15,623 bases of DNA from Spirochaetaceae bacterium (GCA_031272345.1 JAISTZ010000029.1:1-15623); one strand, 5' to 3'. Positions 7,251 through 13,957 are shown, counted from the first letter of the stretch. Notes: generated from the letters alone by a model not told the origin. Translations and numbers: made by a program.

Positions 7251-7260
7251 TGGTATACCA
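7251..7260. repeat. Perfect 10-bp palindrome over the aroH -10 box
   Basis: TGGTATACCA at 7251-7260 is its own reverse complement and contains the predicted aroH -10 hexamer. It might be a small operator half, or chance. Confidence 0.4.
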
Positions 7261-7280
7261 CGGAACAACCGGCGTGTCTA
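7252..7280 (-). promoter_or_regulatory. Promoter for aroH-glgA, predicted leaderless
   Basis: On the minus strand TAGACA (7275-7280), a 17-bp spacer and TATACC (7252-7257) are followed by only six bases before the aroH ATG at 7245. The predicted start therefore falls on or beside the A of the ATG. The -35 box abuts the hairpin at 7281-7319. Confidence 0.5.
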
Positions 7281-7319
7281 GGGGCACGCTGAAGGACTTC
7301 GAGTTTTTCAGCGTGCCCC
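7281..7319 (-). terminator. 13-bp perfect hairpin at the end of the carB unit
   Basis: The arms 7281-7293 (GGGGCACGCTGAA) and 7307-7319 are perfect inverted complements enclosing a 13-nt loop. It lies at the end of the carB/85-residue-protein unit and contains that gene's TGA. There is no T-tract after it on the minus strand, so it is not a canonical intrinsic terminator. It could slow polymerase, protect the 3' end, or be a REP-like palindromic element. It includes the dispersed 17-bp repeat. Confidence 0.55.
7299..7315 (-). repeat. Dispersed 17-bp repeat, copy 2
   Basis: Identical over 17 bases to 4350-4366. Here nine of its bases (7307-7315) form part of one arm of the 7281-7319 hairpin. 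The repeat and the bases before it supply the C-terminal residues LGAR and the stop of the 85-residue gene. Confidence 0.85.
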
Positions 7320-7565
7320 CAAAGGGTCCCCCTTCCGGGCGAAGATGAATCGTTCATAGGCCGCGATGGCCGCCCCGATGGCGATGTCCCCCACGACTCC
7401 CCTGCCCCCCTGGTCGTTCCCCTCCTGGACGTACAAAAACCGCAGTTGGTTCTCGATGTCCCCCAGGGTGCACAGGCCCGAGGAAAATCTGCGCTCCAGG
7501 CCCCGGGTCTCGCTCTCGAAGACCTCGGCGTATTTTTGTTCCCGCCAGTCCCCCTGGGTTGTCAT
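7308..7565 (-). CDS. Hypothetical 85-residue protein, translationally coupled to carB half-gene
   Basis: I do not recognise this family. The ATG at 7565 overlaps the carB stop as ATGA and there is no Shine-Dalgarno, so its translation probably depends on ribosomes finishing carB. The protein is soluble-looking and mixed in charge. Its N-terminal half is polar (WREQKYAEVFESETRGLERRF), followed by a helix-like DIENQLRFLYVQEG, a glycine-rich turn GGRGVVGDIAIG and a short hydrophobic stretch AIAAYERFIFARKG. No signal peptide or metal motif is visible. The last residues LGAR and the TGA come from the dispersed repeat and hairpin. Coupling suggests a role with the CarB half or simple operon membership; neither can be shown. 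Base composition and codon use match the surroundings and support a real gene. Confidence 0.7.
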   Translation of the reverse strand: MTTQGDWREQKYAEVFESETRGLERRFSSGLCTLGDIENQLRFLYVQEGNDQGGRGVVGDIAIGAAIAAYERFIFARKGDPLGAR

Positions 7566-9295
7566 TGGTGTTGACGAAGGCCCGCCCGGGCTATGAATTC
7601 CGCGGCCTCGTTTTCTTTGTCATAGGTTGCGTAAAAGTAGGGGGTCTCGGCGTTGAATTCCCCCGCGCAGGTGTCAACCATCTTGTAGGAGGCGTTGATG
7701 TGGGCCGTCCTGTGGGCCCGCCGGGCCGCGGCCGCCGCGGCTTCCAGGGCGAGCTTTCCCATGGAACCGGGGATGTGAACCCCCGAAAGGGACTCGATGA
7801 GCTTGTCCGGGAATCCCAGGTTCTTTGCGTCCAGGTAGAGGCCGGGGGGGATTTCCCCGGAAGCATCCTTGACCGCGGAAAGGGTCTGCTCCATGCGGAG
7901 GAGGTTGTGCACCTTGGCGAGGAACCAGGGGTCGATTTTGGTGATTGCGTGGATTTCCCCGATTGTCATGCCCCGCCTGAGGGCCTCGTAGATGGCAAAG
8001 AGCCGCTGGTCCGTGCACTCCCCCACCCGCCTGAAGACCTCCTCATCCGTCTCCCGGGTAAAGGCCGGAAGGATGAGGGAATCCAGGGAGATTTCCGCCC
8101 CCCGCACGGCCTTCATCAGGGCCTGCTCGAAATTTACGCCGATTGCCATCACTTCGCCGGTGGCCTTCATCTGGGTGCCCAGGGTGCGCCTGGCGTAGAC
8201 GAATTTGTCGAAGGGCCACTTGGGGAATTTGACCACCACGTAGTCCAGGACGGGCTCGAAGCAGGCGGCGGTCTTTTTGGTGACCGCGTTGGGGATTTCG
8301 TCCAGGGTGTAGCCGACGGCGATGAGGGCCGCCACCTTGGCGATGGGATACCCCGTGGCCTTGGATGCCAGGGCCGAGGACCGGGAGACCCTGGGATTCA
8401 CCTCGATAACCGCGTATTCGAAGCTGTCCGGCCTGAGGGCGAACTGCACGTTGCACCCCCCCTCCACCTTGAGGGCCGAGATGATGTTGAGCGCCGCGGT
8501 GCGGAGCATCTGGTACTCCTTGTCCGCCAGGGTGACCGCCGGGGCAATCACGATGCTGTCCCCGGTATGGACTCCCACGGGGTCGAAGTTTTCCATGGAA
8601 CACACGGTGATCACGTTGCCCCTGGCGTCACGCATCACCTCGAACTCGATCTCCTTCCACCCGGAAATGCCCTTTTCCACGAGAATCTGGTGGATGGGAG
8701 ACCGGTGGAGGCCGTTCCGGGCGATTTCTTCCAGGGCGGTTTGGTCAGCGGCGATGCCCCCGCCGGTGCCCCCCAGGGTGAAGGCGGGCCGCACGATCAC
8801 CGGGTAGCCTATCTCCGCTGCAAAGGCCAGGGCGTCCTCCGCCCCGGTGACCACTTTGGAGGGAATCACCGGCTCCCCGATGGATTCCATGGTGTCTTTA
8901 AAAAGCTGCCTGTCCTCGGCCTTGTCGATCGTGTCGGGCCGGGCTCCCAGGAGCTTGACCCCCATCTGGTCCAGGAACCCCTCCCGGGCGAGCTGCATGG
9001 AAAGGGTCAGGCCCGTCTGCCCCCCCAGGGTGGACAGCAGGCTGTCGGGCTTTTCTTTCTCGATGATCCGCTTGACGGTCTCCGCGATGAGGGGTTCGAT
9101 GTAAATCGCGTCCGCCATGGAGCTGTCGGTCATCAGGGTTGCGGGGTTGGAGTTCGCCAGCACCACCTTGAGGCCCTGCTCCTTGAGGGCCTTGCAGGCC
9201 TGGGTGCCGGCGTAGTCGAACTCGGCGGCCTGGCCGATTACGATGGGCCCGGACCCGATGACCATGACTTTTTTGATTGACGGATTTAAAGGCAT
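7562..9295 (-). CDS. carB: Carbamoyl-phosphate synthase large chain, free-standing N-terminal half
   Basis: CarB makes carbamoyl phosphate for pyrimidines and arginine. This 577-residue protein matches only the N-terminal half: the carboxyphosphate synthetase domain plus the oligomerisation domain. It starts MPLNPSIKKVMVIGSGPIVIGQ, like the E. coli N-terminus, then shows LANSNPATLMTD, the glycine-rich ATP-grasp loop TLGGTGGGI, HTGDSIVIAPAVTL, and EVNPRVSRSSALASKATGYPIAKVAA. It ends just after VDTCAGEFNAETPYFYATY, the point where full-length CarB (about 1070 residues) continues into its carbamate-kinase half. No second half follows in any frame before the next genes. Split CarB is known in some archaea and Aquifex. 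I chose the ATG at 9295 over one at 9310 because of homology and the promoter position. Confidence 0.93.
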   Translation of the reverse strand: MPLNPSIKKVMVIGSGPIVIGQAAEFDYAGTQACKALKEQGLKVVLANSNPATLMTDSSMADAIYIEPLIAETVKRIIEKEKPDSLLSTLGGQTGLTLSMQLAREGFLDQMGVKLLGARPDTIDKAEDRQLFKDTMESIGEPVIPSKVVTGAEDALAFAAEIGYPVIVRPAFTLGGTGGGIAADQTALEEIARNGLHRSPIHQILVEKGISGWKEIEFEVMRDARGNVITVCSMENFDPVGVHTGDSIVIAPAVTLADKEYQMLRTAALNIISALKVEGGCNVQFALRPDSFEYAVIEVNPRVSRSSALASKATGYPIAKVAALIAVGYTLDEIPNAVTKKTAACFEPVLDYVVVKFPKWPFDKFVYARRTLGTQMKATGEVMAIGVNFEQALMKAVRGAEISLDSLILPAFTRETDEEVFRRVGECTDQRLFAIYEALRRGMTIGEIHAITKIDPWFLAKVHNLLRMEQTLSAVKDASGEIPPGLYLDAKNLGFPDKLIESLSGVHIPGSMGKLALEAAAAAARRAHRTAHINASYKMVDTCAGEFNAETPYFYATYDKENEAAEFIARAGLRQHQ

Positions 9296-9301
9296 GGGGA
9301 G

Positions 9302-9330
9302 AGCATACATGAAGGGGGGGGATTAGTCAA
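9302..9330 (-). promoter_or_regulatory. Promoter for carB with C8 tract in spacer, predicted leaderless
   Basis: TTGACT (9325-9330), a 17-bp spacer and TATGCT (9302-9307), then six bases to the ATG at 9295, placing the predicted start on the ATG. The spacer contains eight consecutive C on the coding strand (G8 at 9314-9321). There is no Shine-Dalgarno. This promoter fills the 43-bp gap after the TPR lipoprotein gene. Confidence 0.6.
9314..9321 (-). repeat. Homopolymeric C8/G8 tract between -35 and -10 of carB
   Basis: Eight consecutive G on the plus strand lie within the 17-bp spacer. Slippage by one or two bases would change the spacing of the two boxes. Confidence 0.8.
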
Positions 9331-9338
9331 CAAAGGGC

Positions 9339-11114
9339 CTAATTGAGCAGCTTCTCCAGGGAAGCGCTCAGCTCCAGGGTGTGTTCGTCGTTGGGGTTCA
9401 GGGCCACCACCTGCTTGAGGTAATACTGGGCCTTGCGGTAGTCCTTGTGGGTGAAGTAGTAGGTGTACATTTCCATGAGGGCGTCCGAGTTGCGGGGATC
9501 CGAGGTGAGACTCAGTCTCAGGTCGTTCAAAATTTCAGACCCATCCGCGCCGAGGAGGCTCCGCTGCCAGTAGAGGAAGCTCTTCATCGAGGGCTTGGCG
9601 GCGCTGAGCCAGGTGTTGATGAGCCCAAGGGCACGGATTCGCTCGCCCTGGGCCACGAGCATTTTGATGTACACCTGCCGCACATCGTCGTTTTCGCCGT
9701 CCCTGGCGTAGAGGGATTCCGCCATGGAGCGGGCCTCGGCGTTGTTCCCCAGGGCGAGGCAGATAACCACGTGGGTGATGCTGTCCCCCAGGGATGGGGA
9801 TTGCTTCTGGATGATCACGCTGGACCGGTAGGCGTCCATCCACCGCCGCTTGGACACGGCGTCGGCAACCACGATGGCAAGGGCCGCGGGGTCGTCAGGG
9901 GTCTTTGCGAGAATCAAATTGGCGTAGTCCCCGGCGGTTCTTCCGGCGATCCTCCTGCCCGCGGCGCCGGCGAGTTTTGCCGCAAGGAGAATCACCTCGC
10001 TGTCGCTGGGGTAGAGGGAGAGGGCCTGCTCCACCGTGGCGATGGCCGCGGGGGTGTTCTTGTTCCATCCGCTCTGGATTTGAGCCCGGAGGAGGAGGTA
10101 GTCCCTGGAGGTGTTGTCCGTGCGGGAATAGGCGTCCAGGAGGGAGGCGGCCTTGATGTATTCCCCCGTAAGGATGAGGATTCGGGCCCGGAAGAGGAGG
10201 TAGTAGGAGTTTTCCGGCTCCTGCTGGAGCACCCGGGCCACGTATTCCCCGGCCTGGGGGTATTTTTTTTGGGCAAAGGCGATTTCCGCCGCAAGCTTGA
10301 GGGCCTGCACGGAATCAGGATAGGAAGACAAGAGCCGGGCGGCGGCCTGCTCGGCCTCGGAGAGCCTCCCCAGGCCGTAGAGGGAGGACGCGAAGGCCAG
10401 GCGGACCTCGAAGCAGGTTCCGTCCAGGCGGAGAGCTTCCTGGAAATATTTGAAGGCCCCCTCTCCGTCACCCTTCTTTTTGCAGAGGATCCCCAGGAGG
10501 TAATTCACCAGCACGGAATCCCCGTTCAGGTTCAGGGCGGCCTTGAGGTCACCCTCGGAGCGGGCGTAGTAGTCGTTCCTGGTGGACGAGGTGAGGAGGA
10601 TGAGGGAAGGGAGAAGGTCGGTCAGGAAATCGACGTTCCCGGTGCTTACGTCATAGATGCCCAGCCTGACGGAATCGAGGGCCCCGGTGTAGGCGTTTTT
10701 TTCGGTTACCGGCGGTTTGTCCTGGATAGGGGGGCTCGACGGCCAGGCCAGCCGGGTGACCTCCGCGCAGACATTGAGCAGCACACTTTCCGGGAGGGAA
10801 TACCCGCCGCCGCTCTTGTACAGGGAAGAGGCCGCCCGGCGCAGTTGAGCCGGGGACCCGATTTCCACGGCCCGGAGGGTCTCCTTGGGGATGGAAGCGA
10901 AGAACGAACTGGGCTCGATTTCCGGCACGTCAAGCCGGGTTACCCCTGGGGGAAGGGGGATGTGCTGGGCCCCCGCCGGGGGAGCGGCCTGCCCCTGGGT
11001 TCTGCCCTGCCCAGTCCCGCCGGACACGGGGGGTTGGACCGGGGGGCTGGAGGCGCATGACAGAAGGCACATCGAAACGACGATACTGAAGAAAGCGCTC
11101 TGCCCCTTAATCAT
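9339..11114 (-). CDS. TPR-repeat lipoprotein
   Basis: A 591-residue secreted lipoprotein. The N-terminus MIKGQSAFFSIVVSMCLLSC is a type II signal peptide with lipobox LLSC, C20 being the lipidated residue. A proline/glutamine/glycine-rich linker (21-60) follows, then a region with LDVPEIEPSSFFASIPKETL. Tetratricopeptide-like helix pairs run from about 185 to 400 (for example VNYLLGILCKKKGDGEGAFKYFQEALRL and AEIAFAQKKYPQAGEYVARVLQQEP), with another at 545-590 at the C-terminus. The ATG at 11114 overlaps the stop of the membrane-protein gene by eight bases. The frame is open upstream, but only antisense-free shadow sequence of that gene lies there and the signal peptide fixes the start. Likely a periplasmic or outer-membrane-anchored scaffold; partner unknown. 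Confidence 0.85.
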   Translation of the reverse strand: MIKGQSAFFSIVVSMCLLSCASSPPVQPPVSGGTGQGRTQGQAAPPAGAQHIPLPPGVTRLDVPEIEPSSFFASIPKETLRAVEIGSPAQLRRAASSLYKSGGGYSLPESVLLNVCAEVTRLAWPSSPPIQDKPPVTEKNAYTGALDSVRLGIYDVSTGNVDFLTDLLPSLILLTSSTRNDYYARSEGDLKAALNLNGDSVLVNYLLGILCKKKGDGEGAFKYFQEALRLDGTCFEVRLAFASSLYGLGRLSEAEQAAARLLSSYPDSVQALKLAAEIAFAQKKYPQAGEYVARVLQQEPENSYYLLFRARILILTGEYIKAASLLDAYSRTDNTSRDYLLLRAQIQSGWNKNTPAAIATVEQALSLYPSDSEVILLAAKLAGAAGRRIAGRTAGDYANLILAKTPDDPAALAIVVADAVSKRRWMDAYRSSVIIQKQSPSLGDSITHVVICLALGNNAEARSMAESLYARDGENDDVRQVYIKMLVAQGERIRALGLINTWLSAAKPSMKSFLYWQRSLLGADGSEILNDLRLSLTSDPRNSDALMEMYTYYFTHKDYRKAQYYLKQVVALNPNDEHTLELSASLEKLLN

Positions 11115-11736
11115 CCTCAGCCCCCCGGTGGTTGTCGAAATCATCCACATCATCCAGGAGGGCCGCGGTTGCCCCGGCAATGGCTGAACGGGAAAAGAAC
11201 AGCGCCACCAGCACGATCCCCGACAGAATAAGCCCCAGGGGAAGCCACCGGGCCGCAAAGGAAGCCAGAGTTTCCTGTATGGTATTGGTGGAAAAAAGCA
11301 GGAACACCATGCCCAGGATGATGAGAAGCACCGCGGGAATCATGTAGGAGATTCCCAGGCGGCGTTTGCCGTAAAACCCCGAACCGATCAGGCAGATCCC
11401 GCTGAAAAACACGAAGAGGGGCCAGAAAGCGCCCAGCCCGTTGGGGAGAATCTTTGCCTCCGAAGTAAGAAGGAGCAGGCCGGACATGAAGCCGAACAGC
11501 CCCAGGAACACCACGTAGCTTTTGCTCCGGCGGGTAAGCGCCCGGTAGAGGACGATTCCGCAGAGGATCACCAGGGCGGCGGGGGGTATGGTGGAATAGC
11601 CGAAATGGAACTCCGCAAAGGCGGCGACCAGCAGGAAGGCCCCGGCAATGAAGCTCCCTATGCCCGCTCCGAGAATTTTACCCTGGACCAGGGAAAGGTT
11701 CTGGTGTTGTCTGGTGTCCTGCCGCCTGTCGCGCAT
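11107..11736 (-). CDS. Six-span integral membrane protein of unknown function
   Basis: A 209-residue inner-membrane protein with hydrophobic spans near 21-41, 48-66, 73-91, 103-122, 131-149 and 162-181, a polar N-terminus and an acidic tail (DDVDDFDNHRGAEDD). I do not recognise a named family; the short basic loops RRSKS and GKRR suggest ordinary topology. I start it at ATG 11736. An in-frame GTG at 11754 is possible only if transcription begins further upstream, because that codon overlaps the predicted -10 box. No Shine-Dalgarno is present. Its stop overlaps the start of the TPR lipoprotein gene, so the two are coupled and the products may work together in the envelope. Confidence 0.75.
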   Translation of the reverse strand: MRDRRQDTRQHQNLSLVQGKILGAGIGSFIAGAFLLVAAFAEFHFGYSTIPPAALVILCGIVLYRALTRRSKSYVVFLGLFGFMSGLLLLTSEAKILPNGLGAFWPLFVFFSGICLIGSGFYGKRRLGISYMIPAVLLIILGMVFLLFSTNTIQETLASFAARWLPLGLILSGIVLVALFFSRSAIAGATAALLDDVDDFDNHRGAEDD

Positions 11737-11745
11737 ATCAACACT

Positions 11746-11774
11746 ATTATACACCAGGAAAGAAATCTTGCCAA
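11746..11774 (-). promoter_or_regulatory. Promoter for membrane protein/TPR lipoprotein unit
   Basis: TTGGCA (11769-11774), a 17-bp spacer and the consensus TATAAT (11746-11751), nine bases from the ATG at 11736. Predicted start gives a leader of zero to three bases. The -35 box overlaps that of the opposing promoter. Confidence 0.7.
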
Positions 11775-11778
11775 GATC
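11766..11778. repeat. Palindrome shared by two divergent -35 boxes
   Basis: ATCTTGCCAAGAT is symmetrical except at its central base and contains both -35 hexamers, TTGCCA on the plus strand and TTGGCA on the minus strand, overlapping by five bases. Confidence 0.7.
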
Positions 11779-11796
11779 TTTGCCCTATGATATGAT
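11768..11796 (+). promoter_or_regulatory. Promoter for envelope operon at 11802, predicted leaderless
   Basis: TTGCCA (11768-11773), a 17-bp spacer and TATGAT (11791-11796), five bases before the ATG at 11802. A second TATGAT overlaps at 11786-11791. There is no Shine-Dalgarno, so the transcript probably starts on or beside the ATG. Confidence 0.6.
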
Positions 11797-11801
11797 GGAC
11801 C

Positions 11802-12839
11802 ATGCGCAAAATTCTTTGCATCTGCCTTGTCCTGCCCCTCCTTGCGTGTTCCTGCGCCAAATCCGGAGCCGTTCCATCAGGAAAAAAAGACGACACCCTG
11901 GCGCAGTTTTCCCGGATTCTCCAGGAACAGAATCTCAACAGGGAAAGCCGGTACACGGCGATCCACGGAATCGCCGAGTCCTACCTGGCGGCAAAGGACT
12001 ACTACAACCTGATTTTGTTCTTGACCGAGACCGTGGAAAAGGACCCCGGGGACATGTACAACGCCTACTGGCTCCTGATGACCGCCTACGCCTACATGGA
12101 AACCGGGGCCCTGCCCTTTGCGGAATACTATTTTGAGCGGGTCATCGAGACCTGCGGGGACCTGCTCATCGGGGACCGGTCCGCCCATTTCCTGTGTTTG
12201 CAGAATCTCATAAAAATCAGCGGGAACCACCAGAACCGCATCTCCTACTTCAACCAGTTGATTTCCCGCTTCCCCGAGGAGGTGAACCGGACCGAACTCT
12301 ATTACCGCCTGGCCACCGAATACGAGCAGGTGGGCGAATGGGACGCGGCCCTCAAGTCCTACACCCTCTTTTTGGATCAGCCGGATTCACCTGCGATACA
12401 GATCCCCGGAGCCACGGACGCCTACAACCACGCCAAACGGCTGATCGACTTCAACAATTCCGCCAGGGACTGGACCTTCGAGAGCCTGGAGGCCCTGGAA
12501 ACCGCGGTAAAGAACGCCATCACCAACTACAGCTACATCTCCCTGGACCGGTACCGCGCAAAGGTGGGATTTTTCGCCATGTCCTGGAAGCAGGACGCCA
12601 CGGACCCGAACAGCCAGGCGAATTTTTCCCTCCGCGATTTCATGCAGGGGAACAGAATCCGCTACCACACGGAACTCGATGAATCCTCCAACCCCAACGA
12701 GGCGTACCTCCGCACCTGGGGGTGGAGCCAGTACATCTCAGTGTGGTACCTCTATTTCCGGAAGGTGAATTTCCCCGTGGATCCGGACATCCACGGCAGG
12801 TGGGAATGGGCGGGCATCTACTACGGCGAAAAACTATGA
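11802..12839 (+). CDS. TPR-like lipoprotein
   Basis: A 345-residue secreted lipoprotein: MRKILCICLVLPLLACSC is a type II signal peptide with lipobox LLAC, C16 being the likely lipidated cysteine. Helical repeat-like segments follow (IAESYLAAKDYYNLILFLTETVEKDP, AYAYMETGALPFAEYYFERVIE, LYYRLATEYEQVGEWDAALKSYTLFLDQ) over about residues 55-200, resembling tetratricopeptide repeats. The C-terminal part is tryptophan- and tyrosine-rich (WGWSQYISVWYLYFRK) with no recognised family. The gene opens the plus-strand envelope operon and its TGA overlaps the next ATG as ATGA. By context it is probably an envelope scaffold acting with the transglycosylase. Confidence 0.82.
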   Translation: MRKILCICLVLPLLACSCAKSGAVPSGKKDDTLAQFSRILQEQNLNRESRYTAIHGIAESYLAAKDYYNLILFLTETVEKDPGDMYNAYWLLMTAYAYMETGALPFAEYYFERVIETCGDLLIGDRSAHFLCLQNLIKISGNHQNRISYFNQLISRFPEEVNRTELYYRLATEYEQVGEWDAALKSYTLFLDQPDSPAIQIPGATDAYNHAKRLIDFNNSARDWTFESLEALETAVKNAITNYSYISLDRYRAKVGFFAMSWKQDATDPNSQANFSLRDFMQGNRIRYHTELDESSNPNEAYLRTWGWSQYISVWYLYFRKVNFPVDPDIHGRWEWAGIYYGEKL

Positions 12840-13957
12840 AGCGTCTCTGGTTCCTGGGAGTCCTATTTCTGTTGTTTCCCCTGTGGGCGGAGGAGGAGAG
12901 CGCCCAGCCCCAGGCCGCGGAGGTTCCTGTGAGTGCGGAGGAGGCCCCGCCGGTCCCTGTGACGGCGGAAGAAGTCCCCCCGGCCCGGGAAGAGGCCCAG
13001 GCGGCGGCGCCCCAAAAAAAATCCATCGGCCTGGAGTATCCTGAAACCGCCCTCATCGAGACCTACCGGCGGGAATATTCGTCCCCCTTCGGAGTCAAGT
13101 GGATTACCGAGGCCCTGGCGTCGGGCTCGGTGTACCGGGCTTATGTGCAAAAGAAAATCGCGGAAAAAAACATGCCCCCCTGCATGGAATTCCTCCCCCT
13201 CATAGAATCGGCCTACAGGAGCGACGCCCGGTCAAAATCCGGGGCCGCGGGGCTCTGGCAGTTTATGGAAAACAGCGTCACCCCGTTCCTGGAAAAAAAC
13301 CAGTGGATCGACGAGCGCATGGACCCCTGGAAGTCCACCGACGCGGCCCTGGCAAAGCTGGAGGAAAACTACAAGCGTTTCGGGGACTGGTTCCTTGCCC
13401 TGGCCGCCTACAACGCGGGGTCCGGCGCATTGAACCGGTTCCTCTCCCGCTCAAAGGAAAAAACCTACTGGGCCCTTGCCGCGAAGGGGATCCTCAAAGA
13501 AGAGACGATCCGGTATGTGCCGAAATTTCTCGCCATCAGCGACATCATCCTCAACGCCGAATATTACAACCTGTCCTTCCCCCAGGTTTCCCCGTCGGAC
13601 GAGCTGGACCTGTTTTTTTATACCTCCGAGGCCCCCGTGGTGATTTCTACCCTGCGGAGGACCCTGGAGATGGACGAGGCGCTCTTTTCGTACCTGAATC
13701 CCTCCCTGCTCCTGGACATCTCCCCTCCGGGGTTTACCTTCCGGCTGCCCGTCTACTACCGGGAAATGGCGGCCTATGCCTTTGAGACATCACAGGCGGC
13801 GGAGGCCGTCGCCTACAAGATCAAGGACGGGGACACCCTCTGGGGCATATCCCTGCGCTACGGGGTCACCGTGGAGAGCATCTGCGCTGCCAACAAAATC
13901 AACGAAAAAGCCGTTTTGCCTATTGGGAAGACCCTGATTGTGCCGATACATAAATAA
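12836..13957 (+). CDS. Lytic murein transglycosylase with LysM domain (MltD-like)
   Basis: A 373-residue exported enzyme that cleaves peptidoglycan glycan strands to give 1,6-anhydromuramyl ends. The ATG at 12836 overlaps the preceding stop (ATGA) and begins a signal peptide, MKRLWFLGVLFLLFPLWAEE. An acidic proline-rich linker (21-60) contains a tandem decapeptide. The SLT domain spans about 80-250, with catalytic glutamate E124 in LPLIESAYRSDARSKSGAAG, then GLWQFM at 139-144 and ALAAYNAGSGALNRF at 188-202. One LysM domain at about 326-370 (IKDGDTLWGISLRYGVT...INEKAVLPIGKTLIVP) binds peptidoglycan. A frame extension upstream to 12722 lies inside the lipoprotein gene and lacks a signal peptide. 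This organisation is that of MltD with a single LysM domain. Confidence 0.93.
   Translation: MKRLWFLGVLFLLFPLWAEEESAQPQAAEVPVSAEEAPPVPVTAEEVPPAREEAQAAAPQKKSIGLEYPETALIETYRREYSSPFGVKWITEALASGSVYRAYVQKKIAEKNMPPCMEFLPLIESAYRSDARSKSGAAGLWQFMENSVTPFLEKNQWIDERMDPWKSTDAALAKLEENYKRFGDWFLALAAYNAGSGALNRFLSRSKEKTYWALAAKGILKEETIRYVPKFLAISDIILNAEYYNLSFPQVSPSDELDLFFYTSEAPVVISTLRRTLEMDEALFSYLNPSLLLDISPPGFTFRLPVYYREMAAYAFETSQAAEAVAYKIKDGDTLWGISLRYGVTVESICAANKINEKAVLPIGKTLIVPIHK
12923..12982 (+). repeat. Tandem decapeptide in transglycosylase linker
   Basis: Two consecutive 30-bp units encode VPVSAEEAPP and VPVTAEEVPP (residues 30-49). This is a flexible acidic proline-rich spacer between the signal peptide and the catalytic domain, probably from a local duplication. 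Confidence 0.75.

Noticed and set aside
7246..7565. Idea that the CarB C-terminal half continues downstream in a shifted frame.
   Set aside because: None of the frames before aroH shows ATP-grasp or MGS-like sequence, and the space is far too short.
7559..9280. Long plus-strand open frame opposite carB (and similar ones opposite glgA, the TPR lipoprotein and MATE).
   Set aside because: Low-complexity Gly/Pro/His/Arg-rich translations with no motifs, lying opposite strongly recognised proteins. They are products of high GC in the antisense frame.
11115..11258. N-terminal extension of the TPR lipoprotein to 11258.
   Set aside because: It lies inside the membrane-protein gene and would bury the lipoprotein signal peptide, which fixes the start at 11114.
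11737..11754. GTG at 11754 as start of the six-span membrane protein.
   Set aside because: The codon immediately precedes and overlaps the region of the consensus TATAAT, so it would not be in the predicted transcript.
12722..12835. Upstream start for the transglycosylase.
   Set aside because: It lies within the preceding lipoprotein gene. The signal peptide and ATGA overlap place the start at 12836.
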